From Bacteroidota bacterium (lineage in GTDB: Bacteria; Bacteroidota; Bacteroidia; Flavobacteriales; Weeksellaceae), in assembly GCA_023433225.1 (NCBI GenBank), contig JAEZDQ010000046.1:1-13417 (forward strand): a stretch of DNA of 13,417 nt, in the 5' to 3' direction. The notes under the pieces were generated by a model. It worked only from the letters and a program-made list of their open reading frames with translations, did no database searches and was not told the origin of the DNA. The translations under genes were made by a program, and so were the position numbers. Below, one piece after another: positions 1 through 7,014 of this stretch (positions are counted from its first letter, which is position 1; every line of letters starts with the position of its first letter).

Positions 1-2
1 TC

Positions 3-413
3 CTACACTTGCCCAAACTCGAACTTTTCCCGAATTTCACTTTGTTCCAAGACCGGCTGATGTACAAACATCCCTACAAAGAACTTCCGAAAAAGTTGAA
101 AATCAATTTCAAAGGCGGCATAGACATCATCGAAACCAAAGATATCTGTTATTGCATCGGCGACGGGAACTATACCACGATTTTCTTATCGACGGGCATC
201 AAAAAAACCATTACTTTTCAATTGAATGCTTTGGAAAAAAAATTATGCCTCGCACCGAATTTCCACCGGATCGGAAAATCATTCATCGTGAACATCGATA
301 AGGTTTCCAAAATCAAAAACAATTCGGTAAACCTTCATTCTAAAAATGAATTGGAATTAAAAATAAGCCCGCTTTACATCAAAAGGCTGAAAAAAGCAGT
401 CATGTGGTACTAA
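3..413 (+). CDS. LytTR-domain DNA-binding regulator, 5' end uncertain or outside the window
   Basis: This is a probable transcription regulator of the LytTR type, whose beta-rich domain binds direct repeats upstream of target genes. The domain fills almost the whole visible product. It runs from the strand around 'IDIIETKDICYCIGDGNYTT' to the family's signature segment 'FHRIGKSFIVNIDKVSKI' and ends in a basic helix, 'YIKRLKKAVMWY'. The frame is open to the left edge, so a receiver or other N-terminal domain could lie outside. Codon use before the first ATG (position 60) looks coding, so I mark the gene as partial; a LytTR-only protein of 117 residues starting at 60 is the alternative. It ends 11 bases before the ATG of the next gene and probably shares its transcript, which makes it a candidate local regulator of the FHA/protease unit. 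That role is inferred from position only. Domain call is firm; start is not. Confidence 0.8.
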   Translation, partial: LHLPKLELFPNFTLFQDRLMYKHPYKELPKKLKINFKGGIDIIETKDICYCIGDGNYTTIFLSTGIKKTITFQLNALEKKLCLAPNFHRIGKSFIVNIDKVSKIKNNSVNLHSKNELELKISPLYIKRLKKAVMWY

Positions 414-424
414 ACAATTGCATC

Positions 425-1084
425 ATGATTTTTAAAATAGGAAGAAACGAAAACAACCATTACGTCATCGACGACCCCACCGTCAGCAACTTTCACGCAC
501 AGATAGAAATAGACGAACAGGGCGGATGGACATTGCAAGACATGGATTCCGCAAACGGGATTACGGTGAATGATGTGGAAGTCGTCAGCAAAAAAATTCA
601 ATTGACCGACCAGATTCAATTAGGGAAATTCGTAATCAGCAACAATGAACTCCATGCCAAAATCAAGGAATTCAAAAGAAACAACCAATTGGATTTTACC
701 CAAGAATTCAATGTGGTCAAAGAATATTACGACGAATACAACAAGAAAGCTTCCAAACTCAAGAATACCTACAAAATCAAACCCTTATTGATTCGTTCAG
801 GGGTAACTTTGGGGATGATTGCCGTGATTTTTTTCCTGCCAAAAGAATTGATTGACCCCACGCTGCGTTCTACCCTGATGGTTACCACCGGCGTACTGGG
901 TGGGATTCTCGCGACTTTCACCGTCAACGACACCAAGCTCAAAAACCAGTTGGACATCTTGTACGCGCAATATGCCAAAATCATCCGCTGTCCGAAATGC
1001 GAACACGAACTCATCAACAAAAGCTGGATCTTCTGGAAAGAACGTGGCGGCTGCCCCAAATGCAATTGCAGTTGGGATAAATAA
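425..1084 (+). CDS. FHA-domain membrane protein with C-terminal zinc ribbon
   Basis: This 219-residue protein reads as a phosphothreonine-peptide reader tethered to the inner membrane. The N-terminal FHA domain (about residues 1-75) has the expected conserved residues: Gly6-Arg7, Ser21-x-x-His24 and Asn44-Gly45. A charged linker (80-118) follows, then two hydrophobic segments (about 121-138 and 150-167) separated by a short 'PKELIDPT' turn, so both ends should face the same side. A probable zinc ribbon closes the protein, with Cys189-x-x-Cys192 and Cys210-x-x-Cys213. I chose the ATG at 425 because translation then begins directly at the first FHA strand; a GTG at 404 adds seven residues of no apparent value and overlaps the upstream gene. 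The next gene begins 8 bases after the stop. No Ser/Thr kinase is visible in the window, so the phosphorylated partner must lie elsewhere. Ligand and metal binding are inferred from motifs. Confidence 0.85.
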   Translation: MIFKIGRNENNHYVIDDPTVSNFHAQIEIDEQGGWTLQDMDSANGITVNDVEVVSKKIQLTDQIQLGKFVISNNELHAKIKEFKRNNQLDFTQEFNVVKEYYDEYNKKASKLKNTYKIKPLLIRSGVTLGMIAVIFFLPKELIDPTLRSTLMVTTGVLGGILATFTVNDTKLKNQLDILYAQYAKIIRCPKCEHELINKSWIFWKERGGCPKCNCSWDK

Positions 1085-1092
1085 AAACGACC

Positions 1093-1641
1093 ATGAAGAA
1101 TTTCAATTATAAATGTAAAAAGTGTGAAGCCATCAACAGCATCAACCCGAATTGGTTCCGTGGAAGCGAGGATAAGAAAATCCATGTGTGTACCGGTTGC
1201 GGAAATAAAATCCAGCTCAACACCCAAAAAATCAGGCAGGACATTTACAACGATTTTAAAACCGCTACCGAAGTGGTATTCGGCAAAAAACCTTCTATTA
1301 ATGAATTGTACGTGAAAATCAATGTGAATGAAGTGCACAAACGACTGATCAAATTAGAAGAGGAAACCATCATCATCGGCAGGGGAAACGAATTGGGCAG
1401 CCAAACGGAATCCGATAACGAAGGGCAGAAAACCCAACGCATCATCATCCCCGACAAATTTATCTCATCCCGCCATTGCCGACTCAAACTCAACCCCAAA
1501 ACCCAGAAAGTAACCATTCAGGATTTGGGCAGCCTCAACAAAACCTTTATGGAAGAAAAAGAACTCAACCCGGACGATGAACTCATCCTAAAATTAGGCA
1601 GCAAAATCAAGATGGGAATCACCACAATTGAATTATGCTGA
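1093..1641 (+). CDS. zinc-ribbon plus FHA-domain protein
   Basis: This is a 182-residue soluble protein with no signal peptide or membrane segment. A zinc ribbon sits at the N-terminus (Cys8-x-x-Cys11 and Cys33-x-x-Cys36), followed by a linker and a C-terminal FHA domain from about residue 92. The FHA core shows Gly96-Arg97, Ser125-Ser-Arg-His128 and Ser147-Leu-Asn149. The position normally filled by Gly after that Asn is Lys, and a longer than usual polar loop (about residues 99-116) separates the first two strands. The domain order is the mirror image of the preceding gene, where FHA comes first and the ribbon last. The two genes are 8 bases apart and probably cotranscribed, so their products may work on the same phosphorylated partner. 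No catalytic domain is present, which suggests an adaptor; that role is inference. Confidence 0.85.
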   Translation: MKNFNYKCKKCEAINSINPNWFRGSEDKKIHVCTGCGNKIQLNTQKIRQDIYNDFKTATEVVFGKKPSINELYVKINVNEVHKRLIKLEEETIIIGRGNELGSQTESDNEGQKTQRIIIPDKFISSRHCRLKLNPKTQKVTIQDLGSLNKTFMEEKELNPDDELILKLGSKIKMGITTIELC

Positions 1642-1680
1642 ATCATTTATACAGCAAAAAAAGTATTTCATACAGAATTT

Positions 1681-1697
1681 AATATTTTAAAAATATT
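1681..1697 (+). repeat. AT-rich perfect inverted repeat in the 90-base spacer
   Basis: AATATTTT and AAAATATT flank a single A in the gap between the second FHA gene and the acidic-protein gene. Sites of this kind can bind a regulator, but in DNA this AT-rich the match may arise by chance. It has no GC-rich stem or T-run, so it is not a convincing terminator. Confidence 0.35.
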
Positions 1698-1703
1698 TCA
1701 ACA

Positions 1704-1711
1704 TACATTCG
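1704..1711 (+). promoter_or_regulatory. possible -7 box for the acidic-protein/inhibitor/protease genes
   Basis: TACATTCG matches the Bacteroidota -7 consensus TAnnTTTG at all but one fixed base and lies 20 bases before the ATG at 1732. No clear TTTG-type -33 box is seen upstream. It could give the last three genes of the unit their own transcription start. The match is weak. Confidence 0.25.
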
Positions 1712-1731
1712 TTTCATATTACTAAAACAAG

Positions 1732-2670
1732 ATGGACACAACCGTACTGATGCCCGTTCAGGGCAAATCAAAATTCAAATTTTCCGGGCTTTCCGCTCCA
1801 CAGCTCAAAGTCCTGAATGAAAACCGCAACAATATTTTCAAGGCTTTGGCAACTTTCGGCGGTGCCTACTTGGCCTATGAAACCTATCAGCAGGTTATCG
1901 ATATAACCAAAGAAGAATGGATGGAACTCCTGCCGGATGAATTGGAAAAACTACTCGCGCCTTTCTTGCAAGACAACATCGATGTGGACGAATGTATAAC
2001 CGCACCCGAAATCCCAGTCAATGAAACCACCGAGCCGGAAATCATCCCCGATGAAAGTATTGCCCCGGCTGAAAAGGAAGAACCCGTTGAGGAAAAAGAA
2101 ATCATCGACCACTCCGGCAAAGCCGAAGAAATTATGGAAGAACAGGGAATCGATGAAGACCTGATTGAAAAAATTACCGAAAATGAAGAACATACCGTCA
2201 TCGACGAGGAGATGCAGGAATACATCAATTCCGATGAATTCTTGGAAGACCTCAACGATGATTCCGCGGTAGAAGTCATCATCAACGATGAATTTATTGA
2301 AGATTCGGATAACCTCATTTTTGAAGAAGAAGAGTCCGGCGAATCTTTTACCATCCTCGATGAAAAAGGAATCGACGAAGATTTAATCAAAACCGTTACG
2401 GACGAGGAATCCCTTGAAATTGACGATGAAATGATGGCTTACATCAATTCCGGCGACATCTTGATCGACCTTAACGAAGATTCGGCCGATGAAATCATCA
2501 TCAACAACGAATACATCGATTCCGACGAAGAAATCTTCATCGACGATAGTTCAGAATTTGAAGGTTTTGAAGAAGAGGTCGACCTTTATGAATCCGAAAA
2601 TGATTGGGAATCTTGGGAGGACGAAGAAGATATGGATATAGACCTGAATGATATACCCGACAATATATGA
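1732..2670 (+). CDS. highly acidic protein with a hydrophobic segment and duplicated 60-residue repeat
   Basis: I do not recognise the family of this 312-residue protein. Residues 1-35 are basic and polar, and residues about 34-50 ('NIFKALATFGGAYLAYE') form a short hydrophobic, possibly membrane-associated helix. From residue 101 to the end about 41% of residues are Asp or Glu (87 of 212 counted). This acidic part contains a duplicated unit: both copies start 'GIDEDLI' (residues 139 and 213), carry 'YINS' and 'DLN(D/E)DSA', and end near 'IF'. The final 40 residues are almost pure acidic with Trp291 and Trp294. It overlaps the following lipoprotein gene by 4 bases, so the two are translationally coupled. 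Such stretches are usually disordered and may bind calcium or basic surfaces, or be phosphorylated and read by the FHA proteins; none of these is shown by the sequence. Confidence 0.75.
   Translation: MDTTVLMPVQGKSKFKFSGLSAPQLKVLNENRNNIFKALATFGGAYLAYETYQQVIDITKEEWMELLPDELEKLLAPFLQDNIDVDECITAPEIPVNETTEPEIIPDESIAPAEKEEPVEEKEIIDHSGKAEEIMEEQGIDEDLIEKITENEEHTVIDEEMQEYINSDEFLEDLNDDSAVEVIINDEFIEDSDNLIFEEEESGESFTILDEKGIDEDLIKTVTDEESLEIDDEMMAYINSGDILIDLNEDSADEIIINNEYIDSDEEIFIDDSSEFEGFEEEVDLYESENDWESWEDEEDMDIDLNDIPDNI
2146..2547 (+). repeat. two-copy internal protein repeat in the acidic protein
   Basis: Residues about 139-199 and 213-272 of the acidic protein align along their length, 74 residues apart. 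Shared landmarks are GIDEDLI, ID(E/D)EM, YINS, DLN(D/E)DSA, (V/I)II and an acidic Ser-Asp stretch. The copies have diverged at the DNA level, so this is an old duplication, not a recent tandem repeat. Confidence 0.7.
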
Positions 2671-3014
2671 AAAAAATCACCATGATCTGCCTGCTCATCG
2701 TTTTAAACTCCGGATGCTATACCCAATATGAAAACATGAAAATCGATCAGGAATTCAAAGTCCAATTAGCCAAAAATGGTATGGGCGGCTATGTCTGGGA
2801 AATCAAACCAAATGAATTTGTAACGGTGGTCAATGAATACGAAGAAACTTATTTCAACGACACGACCCAGCTCAACGAACGCCACAAAATATTTGAACTT
2901 AAACCCGTCAAAAGCGGAAGGACAAAACTGGAATTCATCAAAAAAAGAATGTTTGAACCCGACTCTTTGGTTCCTTCCACCAACCATTATTTAAAAAAAA
3001 TCAGAATCAAATAA
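2667..3014 (+). CDS. chagasin-like (I42 family) cysteine-protease inhibitor, lipoprotein
   Basis: This 115-residue protein is probably an inhibitor of papain-type proteases anchored to a membrane by lipid. Residues 1-17 form a lipoprotein signal peptide ending 'LNSGC', with Cys17 as the lipidated residue. The remaining ~98 residues are the size of a chagasin domain. Two of its inhibitory loops can be matched: 'NGMGGYVW' (residues 37-44) in the place of the family's NPTTGYxW loop, and 'KKRMFEP' (92-98) in the place of the RPW-type loop, preceded by the usual 'G-x-T-x-L-x-F' strand. The third loop is not clear. The first loop departs from NPTTG, so inhibitory strength cannot be judged. The strongest support is context: the gene lies 12 bases upstream of a secreted papain-family protease. 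The start codon overlaps the preceding stop. The family call is mine from motif reading. Confidence 0.72.
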   Translation: MKKITMICLLIVLNSGCYTQYENMKIDQEFKVQLAKNGMGGYVWEIKPNEFVTVVNEYEETYFNDTTQLNERHKIFELKPVKSGRTKLEFIKKRMFEPDSLVPSTNHYLKKIRIK

Positions 3015-3026
3015 AACTTTCCAATC

Positions 3027-4220
3027 ATGAAAAAAATCTTATTATTCATTTTAGCCCTGAACTTTTCCTTGGCCTTCAGCCAGGATTTCAAACTCAAAGG
3101 AACCGGATTTGAAAAGCCGACCAAAGAAGAAGTCGTTACAACCAAGAAAATTAAAGCCGACTTCATCGGAGCAGGCGAGAAATTATACGAAACCACACTG
3201 CGCTCTTTCGGAAATGCCGGTGACAAAAGATTTGACCTGCGCGAACTCAACGCTGTCACTCCCATCCGTGACCAAGGAGCTTGTGGATCCTGCTGGGCAT
3301 TTAGTGCCGTGGCTTCGCTTGAGTCCAATTATGCCTTGAAAAACGGGGAGTTCATCGACCTTTCCGAACAATCCGTATTGGGTTGTTCCGGTGGCGGAAA
3401 TTGTTCCCAAGGCGGCTGGTACACCGACGTTTTTGCTTGGTTGTTAGACGACCAGAGCGCTTTTTTAACCGATGAGACCAATTCACCTTACGTCAGCAGC
3501 GACGTTTGTACCCTTGAAGTCAATCCGGTAGACATCAAAGTGACCAATTACGGGATGCTGGAAACCGAAGATTGGTACAGCTATAAAAACGACATCAACG
3601 AAGTAAAAAATGCCATCGTGAAATACGGAGCCGTTTCCGCCGCGCTATTTTCCGGAAACAATGATTTTTTAAGTTATAAATCAGGAGTCATCCGTGACAA
3701 CAACGAATACGGCCCCGACCATGCCATCACCATCGTAGGCTGGGACGATGATTTACAGGCTTGGCTCATTAAAAACTCTTGGGGTGAACTATGGGGCGAA
3801 AAAGGTTACGGATGGGTCGGCTACGATGCCTGTAATATCGGCTTCGTTTCTTGGGTAGATGTTTCCTCCAAAGACAACATCGTTCCGGAACCGATTACGG
3901 AAGACAAAGTCGTAATCAACTTCATCGACCAATTGGGTAAAACACAAAATTACCAAGAAATCTATGTGAAAATCGACGACCAGGAACCTTATTATTTCTA
4001 TATGAATGAGAAAGATAAAAAATACCATAATTATGTCCCGGTAGACAAAGGCAAACACCGCATCCAAATCATCACCAAAAGCGTCATCGAAAAAAATGGC
4101 AAGAACGCGATGATTTTCGGAGTGCTCAAAGGCGAATTAGACGTGGATAAAAACAAAAGCTATACCATCGAATACGACAAGGTATTCAAAGACAATGTGT
4201 TCAATTTGAAATTGAAATAA
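3027..4220 (+). CDS. secreted papain-family (C1A) cysteine protease with C-terminal extension
   Basis: This 397-residue protein is a thiol endopeptidase exported across the inner membrane. A signal peptide (residues 1-19, ending 'AFSQ') comes first. The catalytic domain begins near residue 68 and has all key residues: oxyanion Gln83 in 'RDQGACGSCWAF', nucleophile Cys89, His232 in 'DHAITIVGW' and Asn250 in 'KNSWGELWGEKGY'. Further cysteines (86, 120, 126, 161, 269) could form disulfides. The segment between signal peptide and catalytic domain is only about 48 residues and lacks an ERFNIN-type (I29) prodomain, so self-inhibition of the usual kind seems absent. Residues about 291-397 form an additional beta-rich-looking domain ending in 'NLKLK' that I cannot assign; it does not look like a typical type IX secretion tail. 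The chagasin-like lipoprotein encoded just upstream is the likely partner. An intrinsic terminator follows the gene. Confidence 0.93.
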   Translation: MKKILLFILALNFSLAFSQDFKLKGTGFEKPTKEEVVTTKKIKADFIGAGEKLYETTLRSFGNAGDKRFDLRELNAVTPIRDQGACGSCWAFSAVASLESNYALKNGEFIDLSEQSVLGCSGGGNCSQGGWYTDVFAWLLDDQSAFLTDETNSPYVSSDVCTLEVNPVDIKVTNYGMLETEDWYSYKNDINEVKNAIVKYGAVSAALFSGNNDFLSYKSGVIRDNNEYGPDHAITIVGWDDDLQAWLIKNSWGELWGEKGYGWVGYDACNIGFVSWVDVSSKDNIVPEPITEDKVVINFIDQLGKTQNYQEIYVKIDDQEPYYFYMNEKDKKYHNYVPVDKGKHRIQIITKSVIEKNGKNAMIFGVLKGELDVDKNKSYTIEYDKVFKDNVFNLKLK

Positions 4221-4244
4221 CAAATTATTATTGCTCCTAATTTT

Positions 4245-4279
4245 AAAATCTCATCACTTGTACAAGTGGTGAGATTTTT
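4245..4279 (+). terminator. intrinsic terminator after the protease gene
   Basis: The arms AAAATCTCATCACTTG (4245-4260) and CAAGTGGTGAGATTTT (4263-4278) pair over 16 positions with one G-T wobble, around a central TA, and run into a T tract. The left arm starts with A residues, so it could also act on the other strand. It lies 25 bases after the protease stop and ends 15 bases before the next start codon, separating the FHA/protease unit from the WG-repeat genes. Confidence 0.88.
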
Positions 4280-4294
4280 ACAAATATTTACTTT

Positions 4295-5650
4295 ATGAAA
4301 AAACTATGGATAATCTCTCTGATGTTTGGTGCATTTTTACAAATCCCTGCACAGGACTGTGATATCTTTTTGGTACAAATGGACGAGGCTCTCAAAACTG
4401 ATGATACGGAAGGAGCCAAAAAAGAAATGAAATACTTTACCGCATGTCAGGGAGACAAATTAGGTCATGACCATCCTATAATTAAAAATTTAAACCAAAT
4501 TGATTACCTGACTCCTTTTGACGGTAATTATGCTACAGGTATATTGAAAAATAAAAAATTCGCCATTATTGATAAAGAATTCAAAAACCTGAATGTATTA
4601 AAATACGAAGGCGTTTATCGCATTTATAATGGCAGAGCCTGGGCGAGGCTGAATGGTAAACATGGTTACATAGATATTAGTGGCGAAATGGCGATTCCCT
4701 TCCAGTACGATGAAGCTGCTTATGGATTTCAGGGAAACATTGCATGGGTAAAGTTGAACGGAAAATATGGTTTTATAAATACATCTGGTGAGCAGGTTGT
4801 TCCGTTTATCTACGATCATGCAGATTATTTTTCTGACGACCTTGCAATTGTCAAAGCAAATGAGAAGTTCGGATTTGTTGACAAAACCGGAAAAGAAGTC
4901 ATTCCCTTAACTTATGATTCTGCATCTGACTTTCAGGATGGGCTTTCCTCCGTGAGTTTAAACGGAAAGCATGGGTTCATTGACAAAATTGGAAAGGTAG
5001 CCATTCCATTGATTTATGAAAGTGCCGGGGAATTTGATAAAGGATTTGCCACAGTTGGTCTAAACGGAAAAAGAGGAGTTATCAATAAAGAAGGAGATAT
5101 TGTAGTTCCCATTAAATATGACAGGGTAACGGCTTTCAGAGATGACCTTGCAACGGTAACATTGAATCAGAAACAAGGGTATGTAAACAAAACCGGAGAA
5201 GAAGTCATACCGATTATCTATGACAAGGCCCTCCCATTTTTTGAAGACCATGCCATCATTCTTATAGACAACAAGTTTGGATTTATAAATAAGAAAGGAG
5301 AATTAATTGTTCCGGCAATATATGAACATGCTTCCCGTTTCGAAAACGGTCGTGGCAGGGTTAAATTAAATGAAAAATACGGCCAAGTAAATACGAAGGG
5401 AGAAATAGTAACACCTATCAAATATGATTATTTGGGTTCATTTGACCCCGTAATGACTAACGCAAAACTGAATGAAAAATGGGGTTTCCTTGACCCGGAA
5501 GGGAATGAAATAATTCCTTTTCAATACGAAGATGCAAGTTCTTACAGACATAATATGGCAGAAGTTAAACTCAATGAAAAACGTTTTTTTATCAATCGTA
5601 CCGGGAAATGTGTGAAAGACTGCGAAAACGCCCCCGCCGGGCATCCGTAA
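4295..5650 (+). CDS. secreted WG-repeat protein 1
   Basis: This 451-residue exported protein has a signal peptide (residues 1-20, ending 'IPAQ'), an N-terminal domain (about 21-95) containing 'HPIIKNLNQ', and then nine full WG-type repeats of almost exactly 34 residues. Each repeat follows the pattern 'K-x-G-(F/Y)-(I/V)-(N/D)-x-x-G-x-x-x-(V/I)-P-x-x-Y-(D/E)', with a degenerate unit at each end. It closes with a two-cysteine tail, 'CVKDCENAPAGHP'. WG repeats are beta-rich modules found in surface and secreted proteins; their ligands are mostly unknown. The gene is followed at 18 bases by a paralog with the same layout. Its DNA looks more AT-rich than the FHA/protease genes upstream. A ligand-binding or envelope role is the best guess; no enzymatic motif is seen. 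Confidence 0.9.
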   Translation: MKKLWIISLMFGAFLQIPAQDCDIFLVQMDEALKTDDTEGAKKEMKYFTACQGDKLGHDHPIIKNLNQIDYLTPFDGNYATGILKNKKFAIIDKEFKNLNVLKYEGVYRIYNGRAWARLNGKHGYIDISGEMAIPFQYDEAAYGFQGNIAWVKLNGKYGFINTSGEQVVPFIYDHADYFSDDLAIVKANEKFGFVDKTGKEVIPLTYDSASDFQDGLSSVSLNGKHGFIDKIGKVAIPLIYESAGEFDKGFATVGLNGKRGVINKEGDIVVPIKYDRVTAFRDDLATVTLNQKQGYVNKTGEEVIPIIYDKALPFFEDHAIILIDNKFGFINKKGELIVPAIYEHASRFENGRGRVKLNEKYGQVNTKGEIVTPIKYDYLGSFDPVMTNAKLNEKWGFLDPEGNEIIPFQYEDASSYRHNMAEVKLNEKRFFINRTGKCVKDCENAPAGHP

Positions 5651-5668
5651 AACTCAAAAATTTAATGC

Positions 5669-7012
5669 ATGAAAAAACAAATCTTTCTCTTATCATTCCT
5701 AATTTTCGGTTTCTGTTTTCTAAAAGCCCAAAAAGAAAATTGCAATATTTGGTTGGAAAACATGGCAGCTGAAGTGGAAAAAGGAAATACAGCCGAAGCC
5801 ATAAAAATGATGAAATGGTTTGTCAACTGTAAAGGGAATGAACTCGGAAATGAACATCCGATAATCAAGAACTTAAACCAAATGAGTTTGTTGACACCGT
5901 TTGAAAATGGTGTTGCGACAGCACGTCTCAAAACGGATGAATGGGTCATTATCAATCAGGATTTTGAGGTAGTGAAAAAAACGGACTATGACCGTGTCCG
6001 CGCTTTCAGCGACGGATTGGCGTTAGTGGGAATCAAATCAGGGTCTCTTTATGACTTTAAATATGGATACATTGATACGCACGGGAATGAAATTATTACA
6101 CCTCAATACGAAAAAGCCGAAGATTTTTCCGAAGGTTTGGCTGCGGTAATTCAAAAAAATGAATATGGAATAAATAATTGGGGATTCATTAATAAAAAAA
6201 ATGAAATAGTCATTCCGCACCAATATACTTTGGCCTTAGACTTCAGGAACGGAGTCGCAGCTGTGGGCAAAATCCATTACTTGTACGGTACGATTGACAA
6301 ATCAAACCGGGAGGTCATCCCCATCAAATACCATAATATTGTGCTTTTGGATAAAATCATTTTGGCCAAACTCGATGAAAAATGGGGGGTTTTTGATTAC
6401 AAAGGCAAACCGCTTACCGATTTTAATTATGATTATCTTAATTCTTCCAACAAAGGAAAAAAATTGGTCGTTTTCAAGAAAAACAACAAGTTTGGTTTCA
6501 TGGATCAAGATTTAAATGTTGTCATCAATCCGAAATACGACCATGCAGAAGTTTTCAATAATGGAAAGGCCATTGTTTCGGTAAACAACAAATGGGGGAT
6601 GATCAATGAAGAAAATCAGTTAATACTCCCGCTCGAATATTCACATATAGAAAAATTTCATTCAGCCTACTTTTCAGAAATCTCTCCAAAAGTCGCTTTG
6701 GCGGCTAAAAACAATAAATTCGGTTTTATCAATGAAAAAGGGGAAGCAATCGTACCTTTCATTTATGATGAAATAAATGTAAGGTACCAAATAGATAAAC
6801 AAACCGTCATTTTTGCCAAGAAAAACGGGAAATGGGGAATTTTGGATGATAATAATGCCTCAGTAAAAATTCCATTCAGATACGATTATTTTTCCGCCAT
6901 AACCGGGGATAGTACGATTTCGGTAAAAATTGGTGAGCGTAAATTTTTCGAAATAAACACCAACGGGGTATGTGTAAAAGACTGCCAAAATGCACCCGCC
7001 GGTCATCCATAA
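5669..7012 (+). CDS. secreted WG-repeat protein 2 (paralog of the preceding gene)
   Basis: This 447-residue protein repeats the architecture of its upstream neighbour: a signal peptide (residues 1-21, ending 'FLKAQ'), an N-terminal domain with 'C-K-G-N-E-L-G' and 'HPIIKNLNQ', about nine WG-type units, and the tail 'CVKDCQNAPAGHP'. The repeats are less regular here: several carry insertions of two to eight residues, and the fifth contains the literal 'KWG' that names the family. Apart from the N-terminal domain and the tail, the two paralogs have diverged widely, so the duplication is old. The stop codon is followed after 2 bases by the prmC ATG, which points to cotranscription and possible translational coupling, although no functional link is evident. 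Confidence 0.9.
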   Translation: MKKQIFLLSFLIFGFCFLKAQKENCNIWLENMAAEVEKGNTAEAIKMMKWFVNCKGNELGNEHPIIKNLNQMSLLTPFENGVATARLKTDEWVIINQDFEVVKKTDYDRVRAFSDGLALVGIKSGSLYDFKYGYIDTHGNEIITPQYEKAEDFSEGLAAVIQKNEYGINNWGFINKKNEIVIPHQYTLALDFRNGVAAVGKIHYLYGTIDKSNREVIPIKYHNIVLLDKIILAKLDEKWGVFDYKGKPLTDFNYDYLNSSNKGKKLVVFKKNNKFGFMDQDLNVVINPKYDHAEVFNNGKAIVSVNNKWGMINEENQLILPLEYSHIEKFHSAYFSEISPKVALAAKNNKFGFINEKGEAIVPFIYDEINVRYQIDKQTVIFAKKNGKWGILDDNNASVKIPFRYDYFSAITGDSTISVKIGERKFFEINTNGVCVKDCQNAPAGHP

Positions 7013-7014
7013 AC

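Noticed and set aside
2251..2290. EF-hand-like calcium loop in 'DLNDDSAVEVII' of the acidic protein
   Set aside because: The first positions fit, but the obligatory acidic residue at position 12 is Ile and no flanking helices are evident.
1887..2390. Long minus-strand open frame with a Ser-rich product opposite the acidic protein
   Set aside because: It is a shadow of GAA/GAT/GAC-rich codons on the plus strand, with no start context and low-complexity Ser content.
3027..4220. Papain protease as a polymorphic toxin with the I42 protein as immunity
   Set aside because: Both carry their own export signals and the protease is a short secreted enzyme with no Rhs, PAAR or other toxin-delivery domain; a secreted protease with a guardian inhibitor fits better.
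3..4279. FHA proteins as part of a type VI or type VII secretion locus
   Set aside because: No VipA/B, Hcp, VgrG, TssJ-M, EssC or WXG100-like product is present in the window.
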